This document shows, piece by piece, positions 21,162 through 31,499 of a stretch of DNA of 64,000 bases. The DNA comes from Carya illinoinensis. Its lineage: Eukaryota > Streptophyta > Magnoliopsida > Fagales > Juglandaceae. The translations under genes and the position numbers were made by a program. The stretch is taken from contig NC_056758.1 of assembly GCF_018687715.1 (NCBI RefSeq), positions 9,678,501 through 9,742,500 on the forward strand, written 5' to 3'. Each line of letters starts with the position of its first letter. Position 1 is the first letter of the stretch. Under the pieces are notes generated by a model. It worked only from the letters and a program-made list of their open reading frames with translations, did not search any database and had not been told where the DNA came from.

Positions 21162-24100
21162 TAGGCCTTAGCTGGAACTGTAGGGGGCTTGGGAACCCCC
21201 GTACAGTTCGAGAGCTAGACCTCCTTGTGAGGACAAAGTGCCCCCATTTTATTTTCCTTATGGAGACCAAGTGTGGCAGGAAAAGGGCTGAGGTAGTAGG
21301 GAACATGTTGCATTTTGAGAACAGCTTTGTGGTTGACAGTAGAGGGCCTAGTGGCGGGTTAGCTTTTCTGTGGAAGGACACATTAGATCTAACAGTAGAA
21401 AACTACTCACAAAACCATATCTCTATGGTACTCAAAGTAGCAGAGGAATGTCAACCGATCCTTCTCACTGGCTTTTATGGCTTCCCTGAATCAGCTAGAA
21501 AGGGGCATAGTTGGAACCTGATGAAACTGATTAAACCTGCAGAGAACATACCGTGGCTGTGCTTTGGAGACTTCAATGAAATCTTGCATAATCATGAAAA
21601 GGTTGGAGGAGCTAACAGACCTTACTCTCAGATGGAAGCCTTTAGAATATCCATGGAATGGTGTGGCCTGAGCGACCTAGGCTTTGTAGGACCCAAATTC
21701 ACTTGGTGCAATAATAGAATGGGAACACATTTCACTAAAGAAAGACTGGATCGAGCATTGGGAAACATGCTATGGACTAGTATGTTTAATGAAAACAATC
21801 TTAATGTTCTTGTTGCCCAAACATCTGACCACTGCCCTTTATTGATATCTGCAAACAAAAGAGGAAGAAGGGAGCTGTATTTAGTTCCTACAAGAGAGAA
21901 AATTTTCAGATTTGAGGCAGGATGGAATCTTCATGAAGCTTGCAATAGCATTATTAAATCCTGCTGGTCCCATCAGGATTCTCAACAAGTTCATAATATC
22001 AACTCAGTCCTGAGGAAGCTCAACAGATGTAAGGCCTCCCTAAAAAACTGGAGCTCAACCTTATGGAAACATAAGAGGGATATCCAAGCTCAATTGAACA
22101 GGCTCCTGGAAATGCAAGACTCTAACACTGGTTCAAGAACAGCTGAAGTAAAAGCTCTTCAGAAGGAGATTGATAAAGCCCTTGAAGAAGAAAATCTGAA
22201 ATGGAAGCAAAGAGCTAAACAGATGTGGCTTAAAGACGGGGATAGAAACTCAAATTACTTCCACAAATGCACTAATCAGAGGAGGAAAAACAATAGCATT
22301 CAGAAGCTTGTAAGAAATGATGGCCTTACCACAACTGACATAGGTGAGATTTCTTCTATGTTTACCACTTATTTCCAGGAGCTCTTTTCTTCAGCATCTC
22401 CAAACAGCATTGATGTCTGTCTGAACCAAGTACATCACCGTGTTAATAGTGAGATGAACTCCAACCTGACCAAACAATTCACAGCTGAGGAGGTAAAGTC
22501 TGCCCTCTTCCAAATGAACCCCATGGGTGCCCCTGGTCCAGATGGTTTTCCTGCATTATTTTACCAATCTCACTGGGATGTTGTAGGAGAAGAGGTCACC
22601 AAAGCAGTGTTGGATATTCTCAATGGGAATGGGGAAATTTCACACATAAATGAAACCTATATTGTTTTAATCCCGAAAGTTAAAAACCCTCAAACTGTTA
22701 TGGACTTCAGACCAATATCTCTTTGCAATGTCATTTACAAAGTGGTCTCTAAAACTCTTTCTAATAGACTAAAGTTGATCCTTCCTTCGATCATTGCTCC
22801 CACTCAAAGTGCTTTTATTCAGGGGAGGATGATTCAGGATAATGTTATTGTGGCTTTTGAAACTTTGCACTCCATGTCCATCAAAGGCAAAGGGCAACAA
22901 GGTTACATGGCCATAAAACTAGACCTGAGCAAGGCCTTCAATAGGGTGGAATGGGAGTTTTTGGCAAAGGTCATGGCTAAAATGGGGTTCAACAGTAGAT
23001 GGATATTTCTAACAATGCAGTGTGTAACTACAGTCTCCTACTCCACACTTATTAATGGGAAACCTCAAGGCAATTTCTCTCCATCAAGAGGGATTCGACA
23101 AGGGGACCCCCTTTCCCCCTACCTTTTCATTCTGGTAGCTGAGGTCCTTAGCAGTCTTCTGAACCATGCTGAAACCAACAAGCTCATCCAGGGCTTTCCT
23201 ATATGCAGGGGGAGGCTAAGCATTAACCACCTTCTGTTTGCTGATGATAGCCTTCTATTTTGTCGAGCTAGTGCAAGAGAATGGGCTTCAATCCAGGTTA
23301 TTCTAAATCTCTATGAGGAGGCCTCAGGTCAGAAGCTCAACAAGTCTAAAACCTCGATCTATTTCAGTCCTAATACAAGACAAGCAACTAGGGAGTACAT
23401 CTTGAGTCTTGCTCAAACAAGAGCCTCCTCTTGTTATGAAAGGTATTTGGGTCTCCCAAATCTCATAGGCAGATCTAAATATGCTGCTTTCAAGGGCATA
23501 CTAGACAGAGTCAGGGGAAAAGTCAGTAACTGGAAAAACAAATTTCTAACCCAGGCAGGGAAGGATATTCTCCTCAAGGCAGTGGTTCAAGCCCTCCCTA
23601 CCTACTGCATGGGAGTTTTTAAGCTCCCCAAATCCCTTCTAGGTGAGATCAACAAAGTTATGAACCAGTTCTGGTGGGGTCATCTCCAAAATGAAAAAAA
23701 GGTGCATTGGGTGTCTTGGGGACAGATGGGTAGATCGAAAACTAGAGGAGGTCTGGGTTATAGAGACCTTGAGAGCTTTAATTTGGCTCTACTGGCCAAG
23801 CAGGGGTGGAGACTTCTTCAATATCCTGACTCTATAGCTGCTCAAGTCCTCAAGCTGAAATACTTCCCAAATGTGGGTTTCTTTCAAGCCAAGTTGGGCT
23901 CTAGACCATCTTTCATATGGAGAAGCATTCAGGCTGCAAGAGGTTTGGTTGAAAAAGGGTCACTATGGCACATAGGTAATGGTCTAGGAACCAAAATCTG
24001 GAAAGATAGATGGTTGCCCCAACCTTCTAGTTACAAAATCCAAAGCCCTGTCCATCTGTTTCCTGAGAATGAAGTGGTGGCAAGACTCATCAATAATGAG

Positions 24101-25264
24101 ACAAAACAATGGGATAGAGGTCTAACCACAGCTCTTTTTGGGCCTGATACAGCTTCTTTAATTCAAAGAATTCCTATCAGTTTTTCTGGTGCCAATGACA
24201 GACTCATTTGGTTGGGCACCAAAGATGGATCTTTCTCAGTCAAGTCTGCCTATCATTTACAGAAAGAGTCCATGGAACAACTTAAGGGTCAATCCTCTAG
24301 AGGAATACAGAACAAGGAAGTTTGGACAGGATGCTGGAAGCTGCAGATCCCTAATGCAACTAAGATTTTCATCTGGAGGGCCTGCCTGGAATCTCTTCCA
24401 ACCATGCTCAACCTATCTAAGAGGAAGATAGTAGACTCCCCTATATGCCCCATCTGTTGCAGGGAACAGGAATCCACAACTCATGCACTGTGGGAATGTA
24501 CTTCTGCTATGGATGTATGGAGTCAAGGCCATATAGTGTTTCAAAAAAGTTCTTTAAGGAAAGCCAATTTCAAAGAGCTTTTCGAGAGCCTATATAGTCG
24601 GTGTGATCAAAGCTTAATGGAACAGTTTTCTGTGTTAGCCAGGAGCATTTGGTCTAGAAGAAACAGGATGATCTTCGAGGGGTCCTTTGTGCATCCAAGT
24701 CTGTTAGTAAATCAGGCCTCACAATCATTGACTGATTATAGGACTGCCCAAGAGAACCTGAAGACAAAGGCTCAGATCCACTCTCAAGCATCCGTGTGGT
24801 CTCCCCCTCCATCAGGTGTCACGAAAATTAACTGGGATGCTGCTGTGGATGGTCCTAACAATAGAATTGGTATTGGTCTGGTGGCTCGAGACCAAGTGGG
24901 TAATGTTATGATCAGCAAAAAGCTCTCCATTTCTTGCTTTCCTGAACCTCTGCTGGCTGAAGCTATAGGTGCTTTCCATGCGGTTTCCCTAGCCAAGGAG
25001 ATGGGTCTCACTTCTGTTATCTTTGAAGGAGATTCCTTACAAGTTGTTAATGGTCTCAATTTCCCTTCAGACAGGGGCAATAGTGTGGGCATGTTTTTAT
25101 CTGACACTAAGAGTATTCTCTCTAGTTTTAGTCTTTGGTCTGTCGTTTTTGTTGGGAGGAGTGGTAATCACTGCGCTCATGTACTAGCCAAAGAATCTCT
25201 AGTGTTGGCTATGAACTCGACTGAACTGGTCTATGGTACACCATGTAATCGTGGCCCCTTTTAA
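21158..25264 (+). CDS. LINE ORF2 protein: endonuclease, reverse transcriptase, RNase H (1368 aa)
   Basis: The N-terminal APE-like endonuclease (about residues 1-230) shows SWNCRG, METK, FGDFNEI and SDHCPL, the expected catalytic set. RT follows: PGPDGFPALFYQ, DFRPISLCNVIYK, LDLSKAFNRVEW (about 587, first catalytic Asp), GIRQGDPLSPYLF and LLFADDSLLF (ADD box near 692). A zf-RVT Cys/His motif lies near 1095 (CPICCREQESTTHALWEC). A C-terminal RNase H shows INWDAA (about 1223), LAEA (1267), EGDS (1290) and NHCAHVLAK (about 1335). The protein would nick target DNA and copy LINE RNA at the nick. Its start overlaps the ORF1 stop by ATGA, so translation probably depends on reinitiation after ORF1. 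All key residues seen are present. Confidence 0.95.
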   Translation: MIGLSWNCRGLGNPRTVRELDLLVRTKCPHFIFLMETKCGRKRAEVVGNMLHFENSFVVDSRGPSGGLAFLWKDTLDLTVENYSQNHISMVLKVAEECQPILLTGFYGFPESARKGHSWNLMKLIKPAENIPWLCFGDFNEILHNHEKVGGANRPYSQMEAFRISMEWCGLSDLGFVGPKFTWCNNRMGTHFTKERLDRALGNMLWTSMFNENNLNVLVAQTSDHCPLLISANKRGRRELYLVPTREKIFRFEAGWNLHEACNSIIKSCWSHQDSQQVHNINSVLRKLNRCKASLKNWSSTLWKHKRDIQAQLNRLLEMQDSNTGSRTAEVKALQKEIDKALEEENLKWKQRAKQMWLKDGDRNSNYFHKCTNQRRKNNSIQKLVRNDGLTTTDIGEISSMFTTYFQELFSSASPNSIDVCLNQVHHRVNSEMNSNLTKQFTAEEVKSALFQMNPMGAPGPDGFPALFYQSHWDVVGEEVTKAVLDILNGNGEISHINETYIVLIPKVKNPQTVMDFRPISLCNVIYKVVSKTLSNRLKLILPSIIAPTQSAFIQGRMIQDNVIVAFETLHSMSIKGKGQQGYMAIKLDLSKAFNRVEWEFLAKVMAKMGFNSRWIFLTMQCVTTVSYSTLINGKPQGNFSPSRGIRQGDPLSPYLFILVAEVLSSLLNHAETNKLIQGFPICRGRLSINHLLFADDSLLFCRASAREWASIQVILNLYEEASGQKLNKSKTSIYFSPNTRQATREYILSLAQTRASSCYERYLGLPNLIGRSKYAAFKGILDRVRGKVSNWKNKFLTQAGKDILLKAVVQALPTYCMGVFKLPKSLLGEINKVMNQFWWGHLQNEKKVHWVSWGQMGRSKTRGGLGYRDLESFNLALLAKQGWRLLQYPDSIAAQVLKLKYFPNVGFFQAKLGSRPSFIWRSIQAARGLVEKGSLWHIGNGLGTKIWKDRWLPQPSSYKIQSPVHLFPENEVVARLINNETKQWDRGLTTALFGPDTASLIQRIPISFSGANDRLIWLGTKDGSFSVKSAYHLQKESMEQLKGQSSRGIQNKEVWTGCWKLQIPNATKIFIWRACLESLPTMLNLSKRKIVDSPICPICCREQESTTHALWECTSAMDVWSQGHIVFQKSSLRKANFKELFESLYSRCDQSLMEQFSVLARSIWSRRNRMIFEGSFVHPSLLVNQASQSLTDYRTAQENLKTKAQIHSQASVWSPPPSGVTKINWDAAVDGPNNRIGIGLVARDQVGNVMISKKLSISCFPEPLLAEAIGAFHAVSLAKEMGLTSVIFEGDSLQVVNGLNFPSDRGNSVGMFLSDTKSILSSFSLWSVVFVGRSGNHCAHVLAKESLVLAMNSTELVYGTPCNRGPF

Positions 25265-28080
25265 TGGGTTTTATATGAAAGTATGACGTTTCTCTCAAAA
25301 AAAAAGTAGGGGATGAGGTATGTGATACCATTTTACAGTTTCTTAATGGGGGTAGAATGGATTTAGGAGTTAACTCTACTATTTTCACTTTAATTCCTAA
25401 AGTAAAAGAGCCTTCTGTTGCTAATCAATTTAGACCTATTAGCCTATGTAATGTTTTGTATAAATTAGTTTTAAAAGCATTATCTAATAGGTGCATGTGC
25501 TGCACCTCATTCTATCAAGCAACCAAAGTGTTTTTATCCCAAATAGGCTTATCATGGACAATGTGATAGCTCCCTTTGAATTATTACATTATGAAGACTA
25601 AACAGAAGGGAAGAACATGCACTATGGCTATCATATTGGACATGTCAAAGGCTTATGATCGTGTCGAATGGAAGTTTTTGGAGGCTATCATGACAAAGAT
25701 GGGTTTTGGAGATAGGTGGATAAAGTTAGTGATGGATTGCATCTCTAATGTGAGCTATTTAGTCTTGATAAATGGAAGGAATGGTGGATTTTTTCAACTA
25801 GAACGTGGGATTAGGCAAGAAGATCCATTATCTCCTTACCTATTTATTTTATGTGCTGAAGGATTTAGTGCAATGCTTAATCAGGCTGGGGAAAAGGGAG
25901 AGATAAAAGGTGTTGTTACTGCTAGAGGGGCTTTAAGGGTTAGTCATCTGCTTTTTGCTAATGACATTGTTCTCTGTTGTAGAGCTACTCTGGAGGAATG
26001 ACAAAAAATTCAAGAATATATATGAGAAGGCCTCTGGACAATGTTTGAACCGAGATAAAAAAGTTGTTTTCTTCAACTCAAATACCAGCTCAGACAGTCA
26101 ATAGAAACTAGTCAGCGCAGTAAAGGTCTCATTCCATAATAACTATAGAAAGTACTTGGGTCTGCCAACTATGGTTAGGAGGTTAAAATACCAATCTTTC
26201 AGGGCTATCAAAGAGAAGATATGGACCAAAATTTCAAGTTGGAAGAACACCTTTCTCTCACAAGCAGGAAAGGAAGTATTATTAAAAGCAGTTATTCAAG
26301 CCATCCCAACATATATTATGAGTGTATTTAAGTTACCAAAGAAGTTGCTGAATGAGACAAATTCAATGATGGGGAAATTTTGGTGGGAGAGCAGTAACAA
26401 TCAGTAGAAAATCCATTGGAAGTCTTGGAGGAGTATGGGGAAGTCTAAAAGGAAGGGGGTTTTGGGGTTTAGAGAGTTGGAATCTTTTAATAAAGCCATG
26501 TTGGTAAAGCAGGTATGGAGGGTCTTCAATAATCCAAGCTCTCCGGTTGCTCAAATATTGAAGCAAAAGTATTTTAAGAGAGGATCCATTCTGAATGCGA
26601 GAAAGGGAACTAACTCCTCTTTGGTATGGTAGAGCCTGTGATCATCAATAGAATTGATTAAGGAAGGGAGTACTTGGAGAGTTGGGAATGGAAATAGCAT
26701 CAGTATTTGGCATGATAAGTGGGTTCAAAATTTTGTTCCTATAAAGTTTCATTCATTTACATCCTTGTTGAGTAAAGACGCAACTGTTTTTGAATTAATT
26801 GACAAAGAGGAATGCAAATGGAAGAAGGAAGAACTATATCCTTTATTTCAAGAGGAGGAGGTGGAACTAATCTGTAAGATCCCTTTAAGTAGAAGAGATG
26901 CTCAAGACAAACTTGTCTGGGGGTTTACTACAAATGAAGTTTTCAATGTGAGAAGTGCATATTACTTACAACAGACTCTTAATCGACAGAAAATAGGTGA
27001 AAGCTCAAGTGTTGTGGCAAGACTGATAGATTGGAAGCAGCTGTGGTCTCTAAATGTTCCAATGAAGATCGAACTGTTTGTGTGGAAAGCTGCCCATAAT
27101 GTGCTCCCAACCTTACAAAATCTAACAAGAAAAAAGGTAACTGAATCTGACCTGTGTCCTATATGCAGAAAGGAGGTGGAGTCTGTATCTCATGTAGTGT
27201 GGAGCTATCTTGCTGCAAGGGATGTATGGGGTGGGGTCTCAATGTCCAGCACACAAATGGCCAAATTTATTTCCATATTATTGTACTCTATGGTTAGCTC
27301 TGTGCTCTAAGCTACAGTTGGCTTGTACTCTATGGTTAGCTCTATGCTCTAAGGAGAAATTAAGTGTTCCATGGAAGAGACTTAGAGAGCCCTTAGCAAG
27401 TGGTTGGGGCAGCAGTGGAAAATAGGGAGGTATACCTAAGTTTAATAATAAGAACTAAGGAAGGCTGAACAAATGTTACAAGTACTAGAGAGTTTATAAG
27501 ATGGAAGAAACCTAACTTTAGGACCTTGAAAGCAAATTGGATGCATCAGTTTGTACAACATAGAACAAAGTGGGCTGTGAAATTATTATAAGGGATGAAC
27601 ATGGTGACATCATGGCTTGTTCTTGTGCTAGCCAAACACCTGTTGTTAAACTTGTATTGGCAGAAGGGCTAGCTTTGACAAAGATGATGGAAATATGTAA
27701 TGATTTGGGTGTTGCAAGGGTTATTTTTTAAGGGGATTCTCAGCTCATTGTTAAGGCAGTAAACTCAGATGAAGTGATAAGTGCTGATTATGACACTTTA
27801 ATACATAATGTAAGGAGCATGCTGCTGGAAAGACCTCAATGGTAGGTTGTTTTTGTTCCTAGAGAGGCTAATTGTGCTACTCATTAGTTAGCTAAATTGG
27901 CCTTAGTTCATCAAGAAGAGAAAATATGGATTGAAGATGGTCCAATGCAGATTATGTCGACTGTTTTGTTTGAACAGTCTATGTAATGTTGACAGACAAT
28001 TTTTCTGTCTTTGCATTTTTTGCATCAATATAATGGCTCCAATTGTTATTCAAAAAAAAAAAAAGAGTTATGGTTTTCAC

Positions 28081-28162
28081 ATCCGGGCATGAAAACTTTA
28101 ATTAGCTCCAATCAAGGTTAATTTGATTGAACTATTTAGGGAATTTGGCCTAATTTCATGAA
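28081..28162. other. Short spacer between LINE and MULE
   Basis: AT-rich spacer; its last nine bases (TTTCATGAA, 28154-28162) are the left target-site duplication of the MULE. Confidence 0.6.
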
Positions 28163-28300
28163 GGGTTAAATACACTTTACCCCCTCTAACTATCACTCAA
28201 TTCACAATGTGCCATTGAAACTATTAATTGCATCAAAGTGGACCTTCTTTCTTTCAAAACGTCTCAATTCCCCCCTTCCATCTACAATGAGTGTTAAAAC
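28163..28300 (+). repeat. Left terminal inverted repeat of the MULE
   Basis: Pairs with the complement of 30860-30994. Shared blocks include ACACTTTACCC, CTCAATTCACAATGTGCC, TTGAAACTATT and CTTTCAAAA. Divergence of the two arms suggests that this is not a very recent insertion. Confidence 0.8.
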
Positions 28301-28639
28301 GAACGGAAGACTCACTCACATGCTTCTCACATGTATCTCTTTTAAAGTATAGGCAAAACCACCCCTCACACCGGCTTCGTTGATATATGAAAATCCCCTA
28401 TCTTAGTCATGAAACCTCATGGACTCCGCACAACTTGTGCATGGCAGAATTGAGACACCAGCCACCAAAGCACCATCCCTAAGCCACCATAGAACCAACC
28501 CGGTTCTATCCAAGAACTCCTCCAGCCACCACCTTGCACTCTCCACTTCCAGCTTAGTCTCCACGGATAGCCAGCACCACCATTGCATCGTCCATTGCCC
28601 AACTCTATTGCGCAATCTCCACAAGCAATGACATGGTCC

Positions 28640-29065
28640 TGTTGGGAATTTGGACCTCCCAAATTCACCCCCCCTAGGATCTACCCTTTGCAGGAGTAAC
28701 AAGGAAAAATAAAGAAATAATAACAACACAAGAAATTTACGTGGAAACTCCAAAACAGGAGAAAAACCACTAGACCCAGAGAAGAAAATACACTATGTGA
28801 AAAATTATTACAATCACATAATTTCTCTCCTCACCCCAAACACACCCACAAAGCTTTCCCCACTAGAAAAACTCTAACTCACACATCTTCCCATTTTACA
28901 AAATGGACAACAGAGGAATTTAACTAGAGTCAAAAGTTACTAGCTAAGCATTTGACTGGTGCACTTAAACTAAGAGGCTAAGCCTCTTATTTATAAGCCT
29001 TGAGAGCTTGCTCCTTCCCATTTCCCACCCATGTGGGACTAACCAAATGAGCAAAAAGTCCAACA
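28640..29065 (-). repeat. 3' LTR of the mini-retrotransposon (426 bp)
   Basis: Same length as the other LTR, and I find no difference between them on reading base by base. The identity should be confirmed by alignment. Confidence 0.9.
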
Positions 29066-29784
29066 ATCTCCACCTTGCGACTTTGACCGGTCCCACAGCC
29101 AAGCTCCACCTCAATGAAGATCTTCATAGCTTCCGCTATCATGCTTCACCATAAAAGCATACCCACTTAGAATAAACCAATTCCAAGCATTTCACTTCGG
29201 CCCATGTCGAAAACAACCTTGCTGAAAATTATGGTGTAACTTCCACGTTTGGCTTTCCTGGAAGTTCATCAGCCATCGACATGAATTTCCACCACACACC
29301 CTGCATTAATGCCAAACCAATGCCCGTGTGCAAACTTGTGGATCTGCTAACATTAACACATCCTCTATCATGACAACTTTGGGAATTAGCAACATGCCAT
29401 GAGGATATACATGTCTCTTTTTCCATGGAGAGAGACACAACATTAGCATCAATACCAGTATCTCCATTTACTGACTTGGAGCCACTTGCCGAACCAGCTC
29501 CTTGTACTAGCCGTTTCACCAGTCGCTAGAATCACTGCTGACTTCAGGGGTTGATCTGCCCTTCCACACCTTGTGTAAACCAATTTCTCCACCTCATTCC
29601 TAACCTCGTCTTGATGAATTTTTACCGTAGAAATGAATAGTACCTCACTAAGTCAGTTCCCAGGAAAGATTGGAGGGTCACAATGGACACACTTAAAATT
29701 TCCAATCTCCTAGACAGAACCTACTTAGACTGTACGTATCCACACTACCACACCAAAACTCCACCCCACAAAAAGAACCTAGTG

Positions 29785-29796
29785 GCTCTGATACCA
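29785..29796 (-). promoter_or_regulatory. Primer-binding site of the mini-retrotransposon
   Basis: GCTCTGATACCA on the plus strand is the complement of TGGTATCAGAGC, the initiator tRNA-Met type site, two bases from the LTR. Confidence 0.9.
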
Positions 29797-29798
29797 AT

Positions 29799-30224
29799 TG
29801 TTGGGAATTTGGACCTCCCAAATTCACCCCCCCTAGGATCTACCCTTTGCAGGAGTAACAAGGAAAAATAAAGAAATAATAACAACACAAGAAATTTACG
29901 TGGAAACTCCAAAACAGGAGAAAAACCACTAGACCCAGAGAAGAAAATACACTATGTGAAAAATTATTACAATCACATAATTTCTCTCCTCACCCCAAAC
30001 ACACCCACAAAGCTTTCCCCACTAGAAAAACTCTAACTCACACATCTTCCCATTTTACAAAATGGACAACAGAGGAATTTAACTAGAGTCAAAAGTTACT
30101 AGCTAAGCATTTGACTGGTGCACTTAAACTAAGAGGCTAAGCCTCTTATTTATAAGCCTTGAGAGCTTGCTCCTTCCCATTTCCCACCCATGTGGGACTA
30201 ACCAAATGAGCAAAAAGTCCAACA
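29799..30224 (-). repeat. 5' LTR of the mini-retrotransposon (426 bp)
   Basis: Adjacent to the primer-binding site, so it is the 5' LTR in the element's own (minus) orientation. Apparent identity with its partner indicates a very recent insertion. Confidence 0.9.
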
Positions 30225-30859
30225 GGTCCAACTCAACCGAGAACCACCTGTAGGAAAGAGAGAAAACTCTATTTTTCTCCCTAAAAATAGAGTAGAATGT
30301 CCATGCATACCAACCACCAACACCGTGCACGGGTGTAGCACCCATCTTGCATGCTCAACCTCTCTGTTTGATCACCAACCAACGCTGCTACCACCTGATC
30401 AGATGGAGAAGAATAGCCCCAACCCTTTCTAGTGCACGATCTGACTAGCCAACAATAACACAGCATGACAGCTGCTCTTCCACGCCCTCAACCTCCACGG
30501 TAAAAACCACATACTACCAACCACGTTGCTCTCCTCTCCACCACGACAACAACCCAAATCGCAAAACCACCGTCTCCCAAGCACCTGCATAAAGAACTGA
30601 AGCCTCTGTTTTTAGCAATCAAAGCAGAGCATGCCCCCTGCATCACAGAAACCAAGTGAAGTTGTTGCACAGCCCAGTTCCATCACACCTCCTCCATTCC
30701 AGCCAACCACCAGCGCTGTCACTCCGTGCCTCCTTTCATACGGTGTTTCTGTTTTCATGGAGTAGGTGCTGCCGTATTCAGCCACTTCCTTGCACCAGCA
30801 TCCGCCACATGTCTTTTCTTTCTTCCTCTCTATAAGCTGCCGCATTTTGTTTCTTTCGA

Positions 30860-30994
30860 TTTAATGCTTATTGTAGACGGAATAGAGGGATTGTTACATT
30901 TTGAAAGTAAGAGGGTCAACTTTTATGTAATCAATAGTTTCAAGGGCACATTGTGAATTGAGCGATAGTTGGAGGGGTAAAGTGTAATTAAACC
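30860..30994 (-). repeat. Right terminal inverted repeat of the MULE
   Basis: Complement of the left repeat. It includes TTTCAAGGGCACATTGTGAA and GGGGTAAAGTGTAATTAAACC at the very end, next to the 9-bp duplication. Confidence 0.8.
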
Positions 30995-31475
30995 TTTCAT
31001 GAAATAAAAACATTTAAAGTAAAAAAGCTTATCATCATCTACACCATACACCAATATGTGATTTGTCATTTTTATCATTCTATTTAAATACACATATTGA
31101 TGTGTAAATAGATGTGTTTAAATAGAAAGAAAAAAAATGATAAATCACATGTTGATATATAGTGTGAGGATGATGTGTAACGGTTCTTAATTTTTGAAGG
31201 ACCAAGGTTTTTTCAAGCTCTTGCTCCAACTTTTGAGTCTACAGTAAGAAAGAGAGTAGAACATAAAATAAGTCATATAATATTTATTGTTACTCTATAA
31301 ATATTTTGGACAACATTAAATGAGTAATAAATATTGTAGGGCCTAATAAATGTGTCACTCTTTTACATGGGGCAAAATATTTAAATGAAATTTTTCTAAT
31401 TTTGAAATATAAGTTGCAATTCATCCCATTAATTTGACCGTGAAGATGTTCAAAAAATAAATAATGTGAAACGTT
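30995..31475. other. AT-rich spacer between MULE and CACTA element
   Basis: No gene. It contains the right 9-bp MULE duplication (30995-31003) and a fold-back repeat at 31031-31179. Confidence 0.6.
31031..31179. mobile_element. Fold-back MITE-like repeat (about 149 bp)
   Basis: ATCATCTACACCATACACCAATATGTGATTTGTCATTTTT-type sequence is complementary to the right half (AAAAAATGATAAATCACATG and AGTGTGAGGATGATGTG). The palindromic structure, AT-richness and size fit a MITE. No clear target duplication was found, so the superfamily is not assigned. Confidence 0.55.
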
Positions 31476-31499
31476 CACTACAAGATATATTGCTTTTCC

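Larger units (their letters stand above)
19567..25304 (+). mobile_element. Younger, apparently complete L1-type LINE
   Basis: This 5.74-kb insertion is flanked by exact 15-bp repeats AGTAGGGGATGAGGT (19552-19566 and 25305-25319); the leading A could instead belong to the tail. It has a 5' leader with a long (CT)n tract, open ORF1 and ORF2, a very short 3' UTR (25265-25296) and a short A tail. It sits in the RT region of an older LINE of the same general type and orientation. Exact target repeats and two undamaged ORFs point to a young, possibly still mobile copy. Confidence 0.92.
18263..27986 (+). pseudogene. Older LINE ORF2 remnant (endonuclease-RT-RNase H), interrupted 19567-25319
   Basis: The frame opens MKHLSWNCRGLENPRTVHDL with the endonuclease METK motif, then decays through stops and frameshifts. 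There is a 25-base poly-A run at about 19164-19188 and another A run at 19374-19387. The RT fingers (APGLDGYNVQFFQTYW) end at the inner LINE. After it come TLIPKVKEPSVANQFRPISL, LDMSKAYDRVEW, GIRQEDPLSPYLF and LLFANDIVL, in which the usual first Asp of the ADD box reads Asn. A zf-RVT motif (CPICRKEVESVSHVVW near 27158) and an RNase H with a stop before GDS (27730) follow. Multiple stops make it non-functional. Confidence 0.87.
16652..28065 (+). mobile_element. Older L1-type LINE, split by a younger LINE
   Basis: The element starts with GAGTCTTCTCTCTCTCTCTC, has ORF1 (DUF4283 and CCHC), ORF2 (endonuclease, RT, zf-RVT, RNase H) and ends in A13 at 28052-28064. Target repeats AGTTATCGTTTTCAC (16637-16651) and AGTTATGGTTTTCAC (28066-28080) match 14 of 15. 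Removing the inner LINE (19567-25304) and one 15-bp repeat leaves about 5.66 kb, the same size as the inner element, so this was a full-length insertion. Both ORFs are now broken. Confidence 0.88.
28640..30224 (-). mobile_element. Short non-autonomous copia-type LTR retrotransposon (1585 bp)
   Basis: Two 426-bp LTRs (28640-29065 and 29799-30224), starting TGTTGGGAATTTGG and ending AAAGTCCAACA, enclose only 733 bp. On the minus strand the primer-binding site TGGTATCAGAGC (29785-29796) lies next to the right-hand LTR and a polypurine tract GCAAGGTGGAGAT (29066-29078) next to the left-hand one. That sets the orientation. Exact 5-bp repeats GGTCC flank it (28635-28639 and 30225-30229). The interior has no pol and only short ORFs, so it must borrow enzymes, as TRIM-like elements do. 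It lies inside the MULE and is therefore younger. Confidence 0.93.
28163..30994. mobile_element. Non-autonomous Mutator-like element with long terminal inverted repeats
   Basis: The left end (GGGTTAAATACACTTTACCC) and the complement of the right end (GGTTTAATTACACTTTACCC) stay similar for about 140 bp, through AACTATCxCTCAATTCACAA. An exact 9-bp repeat TTTCATGAA flanks it (28154-28162 and 30995-31003), the target-site size typical of Mutator-superfamily elements. The interior, excluding a later retrotransposon, is about 1.24 kb of C/A-rich, gene-like base composition without a transposase. Long terminal repeats, 9-bp duplication and cargo-like interior fit a MULE. Confidence 0.85.

Noticed and set aside
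20056..25107. Minus-strand ORFs in the inner LINE
   Set aside because: They are antisense to ORF1 and ORF2, without recognisable motifs.
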